Assembly: GCA_934476085.1 (NCBI GenBank)
Contig: CAKSNE010000004.1
Coordinates: 70,186-134,185 of the forward strand
Reading direction: 5' to 3'
Length of the DNA stretch: 64,000 nucleotides
Source of the DNA: an uncultured Eubacteriales bacterium
GTDB lineage: Bacteria; Bacillota; Clostridia; Oscillospirales; Acutalibacteraceae
A program made the translations under genes and the position numbers. Position 1 is the stretch's first letter. Each line of letters starts with the position of its first letter. Shown here in pieces: positions 46,197 to 55,119 of this stretch. Under the pieces are notes generated by a model. That model had not been told where the DNA came from. It made no database searches and saw only the letters and a program-made list of their open reading frames with translations.

Positions 46197-47594
46197 ATGG
46201 ACGAGAAAACACAGGCAAAAGAATTAAAAGAAAAACTTTTTCTTAATGACAAAAACGGCTATTTTAAAATAGACGAATGTGAAGAAAAAGACATTAACGA
46301 TTTTGCAGAAGGCTATAAAACCTTTTTAAACGCTTCAAAAACCGAGCGTCTTTGCGTTAAAAATGCAATTTTATTAGCAGAAGAAAAAGGCTTTGAAGAA
46401 TTTGATCCTGACAAAAAATATAAAACAGGCGACAAAGTTTATTTAAATCAACACGGCAAAGCAATTATTCTTTCGGTTATCGGTAAAAAAGATATTAAAG
46501 AAGGCACCCGAATTGTTGCCGCACATATTGATTCACCAAGAATTGATTTAAAAGCAAACCCGCTTTTTGAAAATGAAGAACTCGGTTACTTTAAAACTCA
46601 TTATTACGGCGGAATTAAAAAGTATCAATGGACTGCTATGCCGCTTTCGCTTTACGGCGTTGTTATCAACTCTAAAGGCGAAAAAATTGAAATTTCTTTG
46701 GGCGACGGCGAAAACGATCCTAAATTTGTTATTACCGATTTACTTCCACACCTTGGTGCAGAACAAGGCAAACGCACTTTAAACGAAGGTATCAAAGGCG
46801 AAGAACTTAATATTTTAATCGGTTCTCGTCCGTTTAAAGACGATAGTGAATCAGAGGCAATCAAACTTAATTTGATGAAACTTATTAACGAAAAATACGG
46901 CTTTGTTGAAGAAGATTTCAGAGCCGCCGAGCTTGAATTTGTTCCGTCATTTAACGCTTGCGACATTGGCTTTGACCGCTCACTCGTTGGCGGATACGGC
47001 CACGATGACAGAGTTTGTGCTTATCCGGCACTTATGGCGGCACTTGATACCGAAGCCCCTGAATACACAACTGTTACTGTTTTAACCGATAAAGAAGAAA
47101 CAGGATCAGACGGCAACACAGGCTTGCTTTGCGATTATTTACGCAACTTTATTACCGATCTTGCACTTGCAAACGGCGTTCAGGGTTACAGAGTTTTAAG
47201 AAATTCAAAATGCTTGTCAGCAGATGTAAACGCTGCATTTGACCCTACTTTTCCTGATGTTTCCGAAAAGAGAAATTCATCATTTGTAAACAAAGGCGTT
47301 GTAATAACTAAATACACAGGCGCTCGTGGCAAAGGCGGCACATCTGACGCATCAGCCGAGTATATGGGATTTGTTTCAAAGCTTCTTAATGATAACAAAG
47401 TTGTTTGGCAAACAGGCGAACTCGGTAAAGTAGACGCAGGCGGCGGCGGAACTGTTGCAAAATACATTGCTAATATGGATGTTGAAACAGTTGACCTTGG
47501 CGTGCCTGTTCTCTCAATGCACTCACCTTTTGAAGTAATTTCAAAACTTGATTTATTTATGGCTTACAAAGCTTTTATGGCATTTAACAAATAA
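46197..47594 (+). CDS. M18-family aminopeptidase
   Basis: Cytoplasmic zinc aminopeptidase that prefers acidic or hydrophobic N-termini in other members. The 465-residue product has metal-ligand motifs AAHIDSPR (about 104), GGYGHDDRVCAYPAL (about 265), TDKEETGSDG (about 298), the ADVNAAFDP region and a final LSMHSPFE His. Full length for the family. Confidence 0.94.
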   Translation: MDEKTQAKELKEKLFLNDKNGYFKIDECEEKDINDFAEGYKTFLNASKTERLCVKNAILLAEEKGFEEFDPDKKYKTGDKVYLNQHGKAIILSVIGKKDIKEGTRIVAAHIDSPRIDLKANPLFENEELGYFKTHYYGGIKKYQWTAMPLSLYGVVINSKGEKIEISLGDGENDPKFVITDLLPHLGAEQGKRTLNEGIKGEELNILIGSRPFKDDSESEAIKLNLMKLINEKYGFVEEDFRAAELEFVPSFNACDIGFDRSLVGGYGHDDRVCAYPALMAALDTEAPEYTTVTVLTDKEETGSDGNTGLLCDYLRNFITDLALANGVQGYRVLRNSKCLSADVNAAFDPTFPDVSEKRNSSFVNKGVVITKYTGARGKGGTSDASAEYMGFVSKLLNDNKVVWQTGELGKVDAGGGGTVAKYIANMDVETVDLGVPVLSMHSPFEVISKLDLFMAYKAFMAFNK

Positions 47595-47609
47595 ATATTA
47601 ATAAATCTT

Positions 47610-47655
47610 GTCCCCTTACGCATATACTTAAATAAAAAATGCAAAGTAAGGGGAC
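47610..47655 (+). promoter_or_regulatory. hairpin overlapping a ribosome binding site
   Basis: GTCCCCTTAC (47610-47619) and GTAAGGGGAC (47646-47655) are a perfect 10-bp inverted repeat, extended inward by GCAT/ATGC. The right arm contains the ribosome site (AAGGGGA) of the next gene. No T-run follows, so it is not an ordinary terminator. Confidence 0.65.
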
Positions 47656-47662
47656 ATTTAAT

Positions 47663-48121
47663 ATGATAGGCTTTACCGCAAAAATTACAAAAACAAAAAT
47701 TTTTATAGGAATTGCTATACTTCTGATTCCGCTGCTCACCTTTTCGGCGATTTATATAAACCGAATAAATAAACCCGAAATTGTTAATTTAAACGGAAAA
47801 ACTTCGGCTCAGCGAATAGCTTTTTTAAAACAATACGGCTGGGAAGCGAACAAGGATAACGAAGACGAAAAAGATACAGTTATTCCCGCAAAATTTGATA
47901 ATGTTTATGACGCTTACAACAGTATTCAGCTATCTCAAGGCTTTGATTTATCAGCCTATAAGGGCGAAAAGGTCAAGCTTTACAGTATAAAAATAAATAA
48001 CTACCCTAAAAATTCCGAATATGTTTATGCCACAATTTTAGTAAAAGGCGATACAATAATCGGCGGTGATATTCATTCGACCGAGTTAAACGGATTTATG
48101 CACGGGTTTAAACTAGAATAA
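47663..48121 (+). CDS. DUF4830-like membrane-anchored protein
   Basis: The 152-residue product has an N-terminal helix (about 10-32, FIGIAILLIPLLTFSAIYI) and a small extracellular domain beginning with the pattern SAQRIAFLKQYGWE, which I recognise as DUF4830; the function is unknown. I chose the ATG at 47663; an upstream ATG at 47639 lies in the hairpin loop. Translation may be controlled by that hairpin. Confidence 0.75.
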   Translation: MIGFTAKITKTKIFIGIAILLIPLLTFSAIYINRINKPEIVNLNGKTSAQRIAFLKQYGWEANKDNEDEKDTVIPAKFDNVYDAYNSIQLSQGFDLSAYKGEKVKLYSIKINNYPKNSEYVYATILVKGDTIIGGDIHSTELNGFMHGFKLE

Positions 48122-48133
48122 CCAGAGGTAAAA

Positions 48134-48835
48134 ATGGAGAGAATTGATAAAATCGTTTCTACAAAAATGTGTATTTCACGAACCGACGCACGCAGACTTA
48201 TAAAAATCGGTCAGGTTTTATTAAACGGTCAGCGTATTAAAAGCACTAATGCTAAAGCCGATGAAACCGATGAAATCACAGTAAACGGCGAAAAAATTAC
48301 ATATAACAAAAACGTTTATATAATGATGAACAAGCCAAGCGGTGTTGTTTGCGATGATAAAGACTCTGCTCCTTACGCACCGACTGTTTTAGATGATTCA
48401 TTAAAACAAAAAGACTTATTTTGTGTCGGCAGACTAGATAAAGATACAACAGGTTTGCTTATTATCACAAATGACGGCGAATTTTCACATAATGTTATCT
48501 CGCCTAAAAAGCACATTCAAAAACGATACCGTGCAACGCTTGAAAGTCCTGTTACCGATGAAAACATCGCTAAAGCAAAATCAGGGTTGACGCTTAAAGA
48601 CGGTACAAAGCTTTTGCCGGCTGAAATTGAAATTGTCAGCGATGACAGAAAAACTGTTGACTTTGTCATCAGCGAAGGCAAGTACCACCAAATCAAACGA
48701 ATGGCAGGTGCCATGAATAACAAGGTTTTAACTTTAAAACGTATTTCTATCGGAAAATTAGTTCTCGATAACTCGCTTGAAGTCGGAAATGCCAGAATAC
48801 TGTCAAATAAAGAATTGGAAAATATTTTCTTGTAA
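48134..48835 (+). CDS. RsuA-type rRNA pseudouridine synthase
   Basis: The 233-residue product has an N-terminal S4 RNA-binding domain (about 1-55, SRTDARRLIKIGQVLLNG) and a catalytic domain with the Asp in GRLDKDTTGLLIITNDG (about 99) and KRYRATLE. The RsuA/RluE group modifies 16S or 23S rRNA; position 516 of 16S rRNA is the likeliest target, by family. Last gene of the operon. Confidence 0.93.
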   Translation: MERIDKIVSTKMCISRTDARRLIKIGQVLLNGQRIKSTNAKADETDEITVNGEKITYNKNVYIMMNKPSGVVCDDKDSAPYAPTVLDDSLKQKDLFCVGRLDKDTTGLLIITNDGEFSHNVISPKKHIQKRYRATLESPVTDENIAKAKSGLTLKDGTKLLPAEIEIVSDDRKTVDFVISEGKYHQIKRMAGAMNNKVLTLKRISIGKLVLDNSLEVGNARILSNKELENIFL

Positions 48836-48947
48836 TTTGTTCAAATTCACAAAATGTTAATATAAAATCGGCTAAATATCACATTTTTGCAATTTTTATT
48901 GTGAATTTTGCATAATAATGTTAATGATTTTTTGGCATTAAATTTTA

Positions 48948-48976
48948 TTGCAATTTTTTGATATATATGCTATTAT
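48948..48976 (+). promoter_or_regulatory. promoter for the MsmX-like ATPase
   Basis: TTGCAA (48948-48953), 17-nt spacer, TATTAT (48971-48976). Confidence 0.6.
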
Positions 48977-48990
48977 TATCAATACAAGCT

Positions 48991-49007
48991 AGGGCACTGT
49001 ATGCCCT
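48991..49007 (+). promoter_or_regulatory. 5' leader hairpin
   Basis: AGGGCA-CTGTA-TGCCCT, just after the predicted start point and 11 bp before the AGGAGG site at 49018-49023. It may stabilise the mRNA. Confidence 0.4.
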
Positions 49008-49030
49008 TGTGTATTATAGGAGGAAAAAAT

Positions 49031-50173
49031 ATGGCAGGCTTATCTTTAAAAGGTATTTATAAAAAATATCCTGGCGGCGTAATTGCTGTATCTGATTTCA
49101 ATCTTGAAATTAAAGATAAAGAATTTATTGTTTTAGTAGGTCCTTCAGGTTGCGGTAAATCTACAACTCTTCGTATGATTGCCGGTCTTGAAGAAATTTC
49201 AGAAGGTGAACTTTATATCGGCGACCGTTTGGTTAACGATGTAGCACCTAAAGACAGAGATATTGCAATGGTGTTCCAGAACTATGCGCTTTATCCTCAT
49301 ATGTCAGTTTTCGAGAATATGGCATTTGGCTTAAAACTTCGTAAAACTCCACGTGATGAAATCAAACGTCGTGTAGATGAAGCTGCTAGAATTCTTGATA
49401 TTGCTCATTTATTAGACAGAAAACCAAAGGCTCTTTCAGGTGGTCAACGTCAGCGTGTTGCTCTTGGTCGTGCGCTCGTTCGTGAACCACAGGTATTCTT
49501 ACTTGACGAACCTTTGTCAAACCTTGATGCTAAACTTCGTGCTCAAATGAGAACTGAGCTTACAAAACTTCATCAAAGACTCGGTACTACATTTATCTAT
49601 GTAACACATGACCAGACCGAAGCTATGACAATGGCTGATAGAATCGTTGTTATGAAAGACGGTCTTATTCAACAGGTTGATACTCCACAGCATCTTTATG
49701 ATATTCCATGCAACACATTCGTTGCCGGATTTATCGGTTCACCTCAAATGAACTTTATTGATTCTGTTGTAAGAAAAGAAGGCGAAGACTTCTTTGTTGA
49801 ATTTGGTTCAGAAGATACAAAACATCGTCTTGGTGTTAAATTTAAAATCAAACTTCCTGCATACAAAAATGCAAAAGGTCAACTTGATAACTATGTTGAT
49901 AAAGAAGTTATTATGGGTATCCGTCCTGAACACATTCATGACGAACCAAAACTCTTAAAAGAATTCCCAGACGGTAAAGTTGAAGCTAATGTTGAAGTTA
50001 CTGAGCTTATGGGTGCTGAAACATATCTCTATGTTAACTGCGAAACTCACTACTTAACAGCTCGTGTTGCTCCTACAACAACTGCTAAAATGGGCGAAGA
50101 TATCGATATCACATTTGAACCTGAAAAGATTCATCTCTTTGATAAAGATACTGAAATGGCAATTTGCCACTAA
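49031..50173 (+). CDS. MsmX/UgpC-family sugar importer ATPase
   Basis: Shared energising subunit of CUT1 sugar importers. The 380-residue product has Walker [11 protein letters not shown] (about 38-47), the signature LSGGQRQR, Walker [13 protein letters not shown], and a C-terminal TOBE/regulatory domain (about 240-380, MGIRPEHI). I chose the ATG at 49031 (MAGLSLKG) with AGGAGG 7 nt upstream. It is alone, with its own promoter and terminator. The transporter operon at 21-33 kb and the orphan binding protein at 52.7 kb lack an ATPase, so it may serve them; inferred. Codon use is that of a highly expressed gene. Confidence 0.95.
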   Translation: MAGLSLKGIYKKYPGGVIAVSDFNLEIKDKEFIVLVGPSGCGKSTTLRMIAGLEEISEGELYIGDRLVNDVAPKDRDIAMVFQNYALYPHMSVFENMAFGLKLRKTPRDEIKRRVDEAARILDIAHLLDRKPKALSGGQRQRVALGRALVREPQVFLLDEPLSNLDAKLRAQMRTELTKLHQRLGTTFIYVTHDQTEAMTMADRIVVMKDGLIQQVDTPQHLYDIPCNTFVAGFIGSPQMNFIDSVVRKEGEDFFVEFGSEDTKHRLGVKFKIKLPAYKNAKGQLDNYVDKEVIMGIRPEHIHDEPKLLKEFPDGKVEANVEVTELMGAETYLYVNCETHYLTARVAPTTTAKMGEDIDITFEPEKIHLFDKDTEMAICH

Positions 50174-50186
50174 TTAAATAACATAC

Positions 50187-50213
50187 AAAAGCCTGATTTT
50201 TTATCAGGCTTTT
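50187..50213 (+). terminator. terminator after the ATPase
   Basis: Perfect 10-bp stem AAAAGCCTGA/TCAGGCTTTT (50187-50196 with 50204-50213) and T-run. Confidence 0.88.
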
Positions 50214-50240
50214 TGATTTTTAGATAAGGATTTATTTTTT

Positions 50241-51191
50241 ATGAAAATTGTTATTACCGATGCTAAAACGCTTACCGATGGTGATATTAGTTTGGATTTT
50301 TTCAAAAATTACGGTGACGTTGACATATATCAAATGACCTTAGCACAAGAGCTTGATGAAAGAATAGCAGACGCTGATATGGTTATTTGTAATAAAACCG
50401 AAATTACTGCCGAAACTATGAAAAAAGCGAAAAAGCTTAAATATATCGGACTTTTTGCAACAGGATTTAATAATATTGATATTGCTTTTGCTAAAAAAAG
50501 CAACATTGTTGTTTGTAATGCACCTGCCTATTCTACCGAAGCGGTTGCACAACACACTTTTTCGCTGATTTTTCATTTTACAAATAGAGTCAGCGAGTAT
50601 AATTCGTTTGTTTCAAACGGCGATTGGATTAACAGCGAAACTTTTTCTTGTTTTCCGTTGCCGCTAACCGAGATTAATAACAAAACTATCGGGCTGGTCG
50701 GTTATGGCTCAATCGGTAAACGAGTAGCCGAGATTGCAAAAGCATTTAAAATGAATGTTTTGGTTTTCAACCGCAGTAAAATCAATGATAATACTGTTTC
50801 ACAAGTTGATTTTGATACTTTGCTTAAAAACAGCGATATTGTATCTCTTCATTGTCCGCTAAATGAGCAATCAAAAGAAATGATGAACAAACAAGCGTTT
50901 TCAAAAATGAAAAAAGGTGCAATTTTGATCAACACCGCTCGCGGTCCGATTGTAAATGAAAATGATTTAAAAGATGCACTTGAATGCGGTCAATTAGGCG
51001 GAGCAGGCGTTGATGTTTTAACAACCGAGCCAATGAACAAAAACTGTCCGCTATACAATGCGAAAAATTGCGTTATAACGCCGCATATTGCCTGGGCGGC
51101 ACTCGAAACCAGAGAAAGACTTTTAAAAATAGTAGAAGAAAATATAAAAGCGTTTTTATCAGGCAACCCGCAAAATGTTGTAAATAAATAA
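50241..51191 (+). CDS. D-isomer-specific 2-hydroxyacid dehydrogenase
   Basis: NAD-dependent oxidoreductase. The 316-residue product has the nucleotide-binding motif GLVGYGSIGKRVAEI (about 150-164), the catalytic Arg in LINTARGPIVNE, the Glu region and the His in VITPHIAW. The pattern is close to glycerate/hydroxypyruvate reductases; the substrate is not certain. A single gene between two terminators. Confidence 0.9.
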   Translation: MKIVITDAKTLTDGDISLDFFKNYGDVDIYQMTLAQELDERIADADMVICNKTEITAETMKKAKKLKYIGLFATGFNNIDIAFAKKSNIVVCNAPAYSTEAVAQHTFSLIFHFTNRVSEYNSFVSNGDWINSETFSCFPLPLTEINNKTIGLVGYGSIGKRVAEIAKAFKMNVLVFNRSKINDNTVSQVDFDTLLKNSDIVSLHCPLNEQSKEMMNKQAFSKMKKGAILINTARGPIVNENDLKDALECGQLGGAGVDVLTTEPMNKNCPLYNAKNCVITPHIAWAALETRERLLKIVEENIKAFLSGNPQNVVNK

Positions 51192-51197
51192 ACTAAA

Positions 51198-51232
51198 AAA
51201 AACTACCGCTTAAATTATAAGCGGTAGTTTTT
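51198..51232. terminator. bidirectional terminator
   Basis: Perfect 15-bp stem (51198-51212 with 51218-51232) between convergent genes; it overlaps the XRE stop codon. Confidence 0.88.
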
Positions 51233-51434
51233 AGTCTTCGGTGATTTCAAGCAAATCGTTTGGAGTACATTCCAGCAACAAACACATTGTTTCGATATTT
51301 TCATATCTGATCGACTTTGTCTTGTTGTTTACCATATTGCTGAAATTTTGATAACTCATACCAAGTTGTTTGTATAACCAGTACTTTGTTTTGCCTTTTT
51401 TCTCGAGCAACTCGAGTGCTTTTAATCTAATCAT
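51231..51434 (-). CDS. small XRE/Cro-type DNA-binding protein
   Basis: The 67-residue product is a single helix-turn-helix domain (TKYWLYKQLGMSYQNFSNMV) of the YozG/Cro type with little else. I chose the ATG at 51434 with GGAGA 8 nt upstream; in-frame ATGs further up lie in the leader. The target is unknown. It diverges from the small Cys-rich gene. Confidence 0.82.
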   Translation of the reverse strand: MIRLKALELLEKKGKTKYWLYKQLGMSYQNFSNMVNNKTKSIRYENIETMCLLLECTPNDLLEITED

Positions 51435-51585
51435 AAGATACATCTCCAACATATATTCTCTAATAAGATAATATATCATTTTTTATCTTTACACATAGAT
51501 TATTTCGTTGTATAATGAATTCATCTAATTAATTTATGCGTAAGGCTTTTTCACACTATACAACGCAAACAAACAGGAGGTTTTT

Positions 51586-51750
51586 ATGATTATTGATGAT
51601 TATATGAAAATAGAATTAACGCCGGGAAACGGTGGTAAAAGCTGTTTAGGCAATGGCGAACACATAAATGAAAAAGGAAAGCCTATTGAAATTTGCTGTG
51701 AAAATTGCGATTATTTTCTTTGTTGTTTTCCGCTGAGCGAAAATGAATAA
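51586..51750 (+). CDS. 54-residue Cys-rich protein
   Basis: A short frame behind AGGAGG (5 nt spacing). The product is acidic and has six Cys: one near 20 and the cluster ICCENCDYFLCCF near 38-50. A zinc- or metal-binding fold is inferred from the cysteines. I recognise no family. Its stop is adjacent to the stop of the convergent TauE/SafE gene (51751). Confidence 0.65.
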   Translation: MIIDDYMKIELTPGNGGKSCLGNGEHINEKGKPIEICCENCDYFLCCFPLSENE

Positions 51751-52116
51751 CTATCCCTTTTTCTCTTTTTCAAAAAAGGTTTTTACGCTAACGGCAATAA
51801 GACATAAACCAAAAAGCTTTGAAACAATATCACTTTTTATTACTCCGCCTAAATAAACGCCTAACAAGCTGCCGAAAACACCTGAAAAAGCAAGCCATAA
51901 AGCCTTTTTTATATCAATTCGTTTTTGCTTTAAGTAAATAATTACAGAAAAAAGTGCAATCGGAATAAAAAACAACAGATTTATTCCTGCGGCATTTTCA
52001 CGCGAAACATTCATAAAAAATGTTAAAAATATTATTAAAACTCCACCGCCGCCGACGCCTAAACTGCCGAGTGCTCCGCTTAAAAAACCGCCTAATATAA
52101 GCCACAACCAATCCAT
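51751..52116 (-). CDS. half-length TauE/SafE-family permease (second half)
   Basis: The 121-residue product has four hydrophobic helices and the family glycine motif SGALGSLGVGGGGVLIIF near the N-terminus. Normal TauE/SafE sulfite/sulfonate exporters have two such repeats in about 250 residues; this gene holds one. It has its own AAGGGGA site 13 bp after the partner gene and lies in a different frame, so it is not a simple frameshift. Confidence 0.85.
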   Translation of the reverse strand: MDWLWLILGGFLSGALGSLGVGGGGVLIIFLTFFMNVSRENAAGINLLFFIPIALFSVIIYLKQKRIDIKKALWLAFSGVFGSLLGVYLGGVIKSDIVSKLFGLCLIAVSVKTFFEKEKKG

Positions 52117-52129
52117 AAGCTTCCCCTTT

Positions 52130-52483
52130 TTAAAAAATCATTCTGATACCCGAATAAATCATAAAAACGCAAAATATCTTTTTTAATAAATTACAAGAAA
52201 TCTTTTTCATTAAAAATGTACCAAAAAATGCACCTATCAATCCGGACGGCAATAAAATCCACATATTATTATCCAACTCGATTTTTCCATTAAAATAATA
52301 AATTATCGCTGATAAAATACACAGTGGCAGAATTACTGCAATTGATGTAGATTGAGCTGATTTTTGATCTAGTCCCGTATGTTTCAAAGTTTCTACTGCA
52401 ACTACTCCGCCGCCTGCTCCGAAAAGACCGTTTAAAACGCCTGTTAAAAAACCGAATATTAACTTAAATATGTTCTTTTTCAT
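52130..52483 (-). CDS. half-length TauE/SafE-family permease (first half)
   Basis: The 117-residue product has four hydrophobic helices and the motif TGVLNGLFGAGGGVVAVETL. I chose the ATG at 52483 (MKKNIF). The ribosome site (AAAGG) is weak and distant, and a longer frame to 52531 is less plausible. Probably forms a heterodimer with the next gene to make a complete exporter; the anion is unknown. Confidence 0.82.
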   Translation of the reverse strand: MKKNIFKLIFGFLTGVLNGLFGAGGGVVAVETLKHTGLDQKSAQSTSIAVILPLCILSAIIYYFNGKIELDNNMWILLPSGLIGAFFGTFLMKKISCNLLKKIFCVFMIYSGIRMIF

Positions 52484-52608
52484 CAAATCAAAAACCTTTT
52501 TAAAATAAACTATATAAACTATTATAACCAATAAAAATTTAAAAATTATTCACAAAAATATAATATATTTTTTGTGCATAATTTTGTGTTAATTTTACCA
52601 TAAAATTA

Positions 52609-52637
52609 TTGACTATTTTCTTTAATTGTTGTAATAT
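52609..52637 (+). promoter_or_regulatory. promoter for the orphan binding protein
   Basis: TTGACT (52609-52614), 17-nt spacer, TAATAT (52632-52637). A TTTTGTGCAT half-site (52570-52579) upstream resembles the 33169 palindrome arm. Confidence 0.6.
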
Positions 52638-52702
52638 TAGTATGTACAGTAATCTAACTGTGAATTTTAGGCTAAAGTGCAAATCTAAACGGAGGTAAAA
52701 TT

Positions 52703-54313
52703 ATGTCTAAATTTTCGAAATTGCTTGCTTTAATGCTTGTAATTGTATTTTCATTGTCCCTTGTTGCATGCGGTGGCGATGAAGCAAACAATGACAACCC
52801 AACTAAAGCAACTGAAACAACTGTAGCAGACGATGTTACTGCTACTGCTGGCGAAACAACAACTACTGTTGCTGGTGAAACCACTGATAAACAAGGCAAA
52901 ACCAACAATAAAACAGATGGTGTTGCAACAACTAAAAAAACAAAAGTAAATAAAGCTCTTGTAGACACTAGCAAAGGTGTTTCTCAAACAGGTGCGTTAA
53001 TTCCTCGTACAACTAACAAAGCAGGTAACGCTTCTGCTAAATTCGTTAAGAGCCTTAAAGGTTTTACACTTAAAATTTTATATCCATGGGAAAACATCTA
53101 TGGCGATAAAAAATGTAAAGCTTCTGCTGAATCTTCAATTAAAGAAGTAGAAGATCTTTATGGTGTAAAGATTAAAGAATCAGGTAAATTCTCAAAATAC
53201 AACGAAACTCTTGCTTCTGAGCTTGCTGCTAAGAAATGTGAGAATGGTTTGTATTATGCTCAGGATACTTACTTTGCTTCTTACTTCCAAAAAGGTTATA
53301 TTTCTGACCTTACATCCGCTATGAGACAAACAGGCGTTGACTTCAATGACCCTTGGTACATTTCAGACGCTAAAGGTTTCTTAAACATTGATGGTAAACA
53401 GTATGGTTGGATTCCTTACGAAGATGAATATACAACTCCTTTCTGTATCATTTACAACAAAAAACTTCTTAATAAGAAGAAATTAGCTGATCCTGCTAAA
53501 CTTGCAAGCCAAGGTAAATGGGATTGGGAAACTTTACAGAAATATGCTAAGAAATTTGATAACGATAAAAACGTTACAGGTTTCGGTTGCTCACATACTG
53601 ATATTCTTTTAGAGGCTATTGCTAACCAATACGGTACAAAGCTTACTAAAGTTTCAAGAGGTCAACAACCAACTACTAATATTACTGATTCAAAAGTTAA
53701 AAGCGCTTTAACAGAGCTTTCTAACTGGTGTGTTGGTAAAAAAGCTTGGGCTGAATCTTTTGTAGGTAAAGCTTGGAACTATGCTAAAAACCAACTTGCT
53801 GAAGGCAAAGTTGCTATGTTCTTTGGTTTCCATGATGATATCCAGAATTTTGCCGGTTCATCTGTTAAAGGCGATATTGGTATTGCACCATTCCCTAACA
53901 AAAAAGCTTCTAAATCTTACACTAACATTAGTATTCCTCAGTTCGTTGCATTCGTTCCGATCGTAAATCAGAAAGATGCTGCTAAGATTCTCTTTATCAG
54001 AAATGAATACTATCGTTACAACTATCGTTACATCAACAGAAACTTCCAGTATAAATGGAAAAACTGGCTCTCAGCTTCTGATGCTATTACAAATGCTAGT
54101 AACATCAAATTCGGTAGAGGCGGTAACAAAATTAAATTTAGCTGGACAGAAATTTGTGAAGATAGCACAGCTAGCATTACAACTTCATCTGTAATTAATA
54201 AAGTGCTTACAGGTAGCAGCACTCCTGCACAGGCAATCAGCAGTAACAAAAATGCACTTACAAAAACTTATGCTGATGTTTGGAGCGGTCATAAGATTAC
54301 AGGTAATGTTTAA
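52703..54313 (+). CDS. orphan extracellular solute-binding lipoprotein
   Basis: The 536-residue product has a lipoprotein signal (LSLVACGG, lipidated Cys near 23), a Thr-rich stalk (about 30-90) and a family 1 sugar-binding-like domain (about 115-530; YGWIPYEDEYTTPFCIIYNKK, LAEGKVAMFFG). No permease or ATPase is adjacent. The codon choice is unusually uniform, as in very highly expressed genes. A Tyr/Arg-rich patch RNEYYRYNYRYINRN lies near 435-450. The ligand is unknown. Confidence 0.88.
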   Translation: MSKFSKLLALMLVIVFSLSLVACGGDEANNDNPTKATETTVADDVTATAGETTTTVAGETTDKQGKTNNKTDGVATTKKTKVNKALVDTSKGVSQTGALIPRTTNKAGNASAKFVKSLKGFTLKILYPWENIYGDKKCKASAESSIKEVEDLYGVKIKESGKFSKYNETLASELAAKKCENGLYYAQDTYFASYFQKGYISDLTSAMRQTGVDFNDPWYISDAKGFLNIDGKQYGWIPYEDEYTTPFCIIYNKKLLNKKKLADPAKLASQGKWDWETLQKYAKKFDNDKNVTGFGCSHTDILLEAIANQYGTKLTKVSRGQQPTTNITDSKVKSALTELSNWCVGKKAWAESFVGKAWNYAKNQLAEGKVAMFFGFHDDIQNFAGSSVKGDIGIAPFPNKKASKSYTNISIPQFVAFVPIVNQKDAAKILFIRNEYYRYNYRYINRNFQYKWKNWLSASDAITNASNIKFGRGGNKIKFSWTEICEDSTASITTSSVINKVLTGSSTPAQAISSNKNALTKTYADVWSGHKITGNV

Positions 54314-54348
54314 TTAATTACTTATAATTTATTTTGCATGCAAATAAT

Positions 54349-54382
54349 AAAACGGATAAGGCTTAAAGCCTTATCCGTTTTT
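54349..54382 (+). terminator. terminator after the binding protein
   Basis: A 16-bp stem (54349-54364 with 54366-54381) ending in TTTTTG. Confidence 0.88.
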
Positions 54383-54437
54383 GTTTGTCTTAAAAAAGCT
54401 ATTTGATTTTTAATATTGCTTGAATAATTTTTATAAT

Positions 54438-54815
54438 TTAATTTAAATCAATCAGTTCAATCGCCTTTTTATGAAGGCGACTTATTTGTTTTGTGCAATA
54501 ATTCATTTCTTCACCGATTTTTTCAAAAGATTTTCCTTTAAAATACTTCAAATAAAGGATTTTTTGCAAAGTTAAATCATTAAGCCTTTCAATAGCCTCA
54601 TTAATATATTGACGCAAATCAACTAATTCGTCAATTTTTTCATCAATCCTTTTTTCTAAAAAACAGACCTTTTCAATAGATTTTTTGTTCTCACCAAACT
54701 TATTTAAAACAAGTGCTCGCGAGTACCATTTCTCTTTTTCATCAAGCAATTCATCAATGTAGGCATCCAAAATCATATAGCTTTCAAAAACCGCTATTTT
54801 TTCATTATATGTCAT
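54438..54815 (-). CDS. phage-type sigma-like protein (DUF1492/ArpU-like)
   Basis: The 125-residue product has an N-terminal coiled coil (about 5-85) and a C-terminal sigma-70 region 4-like helix-turn-helix (LYLKYFKGKSFEKIGEEMNYCTKQISRLHKKA). The pattern matches small late-gene regulators of phages and integrative elements. I chose the ATG at 54815. It follows an XRE gene by 83 bp on the same strand. No other phage gene is near. Confidence 0.72.
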   Translation of the reverse strand: MTYNEKIAVFESYMILDAYIDELLDEKEKWYSRALVLNKFGENKKSIEKVCFLEKRIDEKIDELVDLRQYINEAIERLNDLTLQKILYLKYFKGKSFEKIGEEMNYCTKQISRLHKKAIELIDLN

Positions 54816-54898
54816 TATTTCTACATCCTTAAATTTACGGGGCATTATTATAATAAACAAAAGTGCGACCGATAAACAGTACTTATATCCGATTTCGA

Positions 54899-55090
54899 TT
54901 ATTTTTTTGTATTTACTAATTCATCTATGGAACAACCGATTAACGAAGAAAGCATTATTAGGTGAGTGACGCTTGGAACAGAGCTTCCTTGTTCCCATTT
55001 TACAACCGCTTGTTGACTAACTCCAATCTTATAAGCTACATACCTTTGAGTATAATCGTTTTTTTCTCTGAATTCTTTAATTTTTAACAT
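54899..55090 (-). CDS. XRE-family DNA-binding protein
   Basis: The 63-residue product is one helix-turn-helix domain (YTQRYVAYKIGVSQQAVVKWEQGSSVP). AAGGAGT lies 9 nt upstream and it has its own promoter. It probably regulates itself and the sigma-like gene behind it. Confidence 0.85.
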   Translation of the reverse strand: MLKIKEFREKNDYTQRYVAYKIGVSQQAVVKWEQGSSVPSVTHLIMLSSLIGCSIDELVNTKK

Positions 55091-55119
55091 CCTTTTATAA
55101 CTCCTTTCTTGATACCAAT

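Noticed and set aside
51751..52483. Frameshift in a single TauE/SafE gene
   Set aside because: The second half has its own start and ribosome site after a gap, and both halves carry intact family motifs.
52672..52987. Minus-strand frames opposite the start of the binding lipoprotein
   Set aside because: They mirror its Thr-rich stalk and promoter region.
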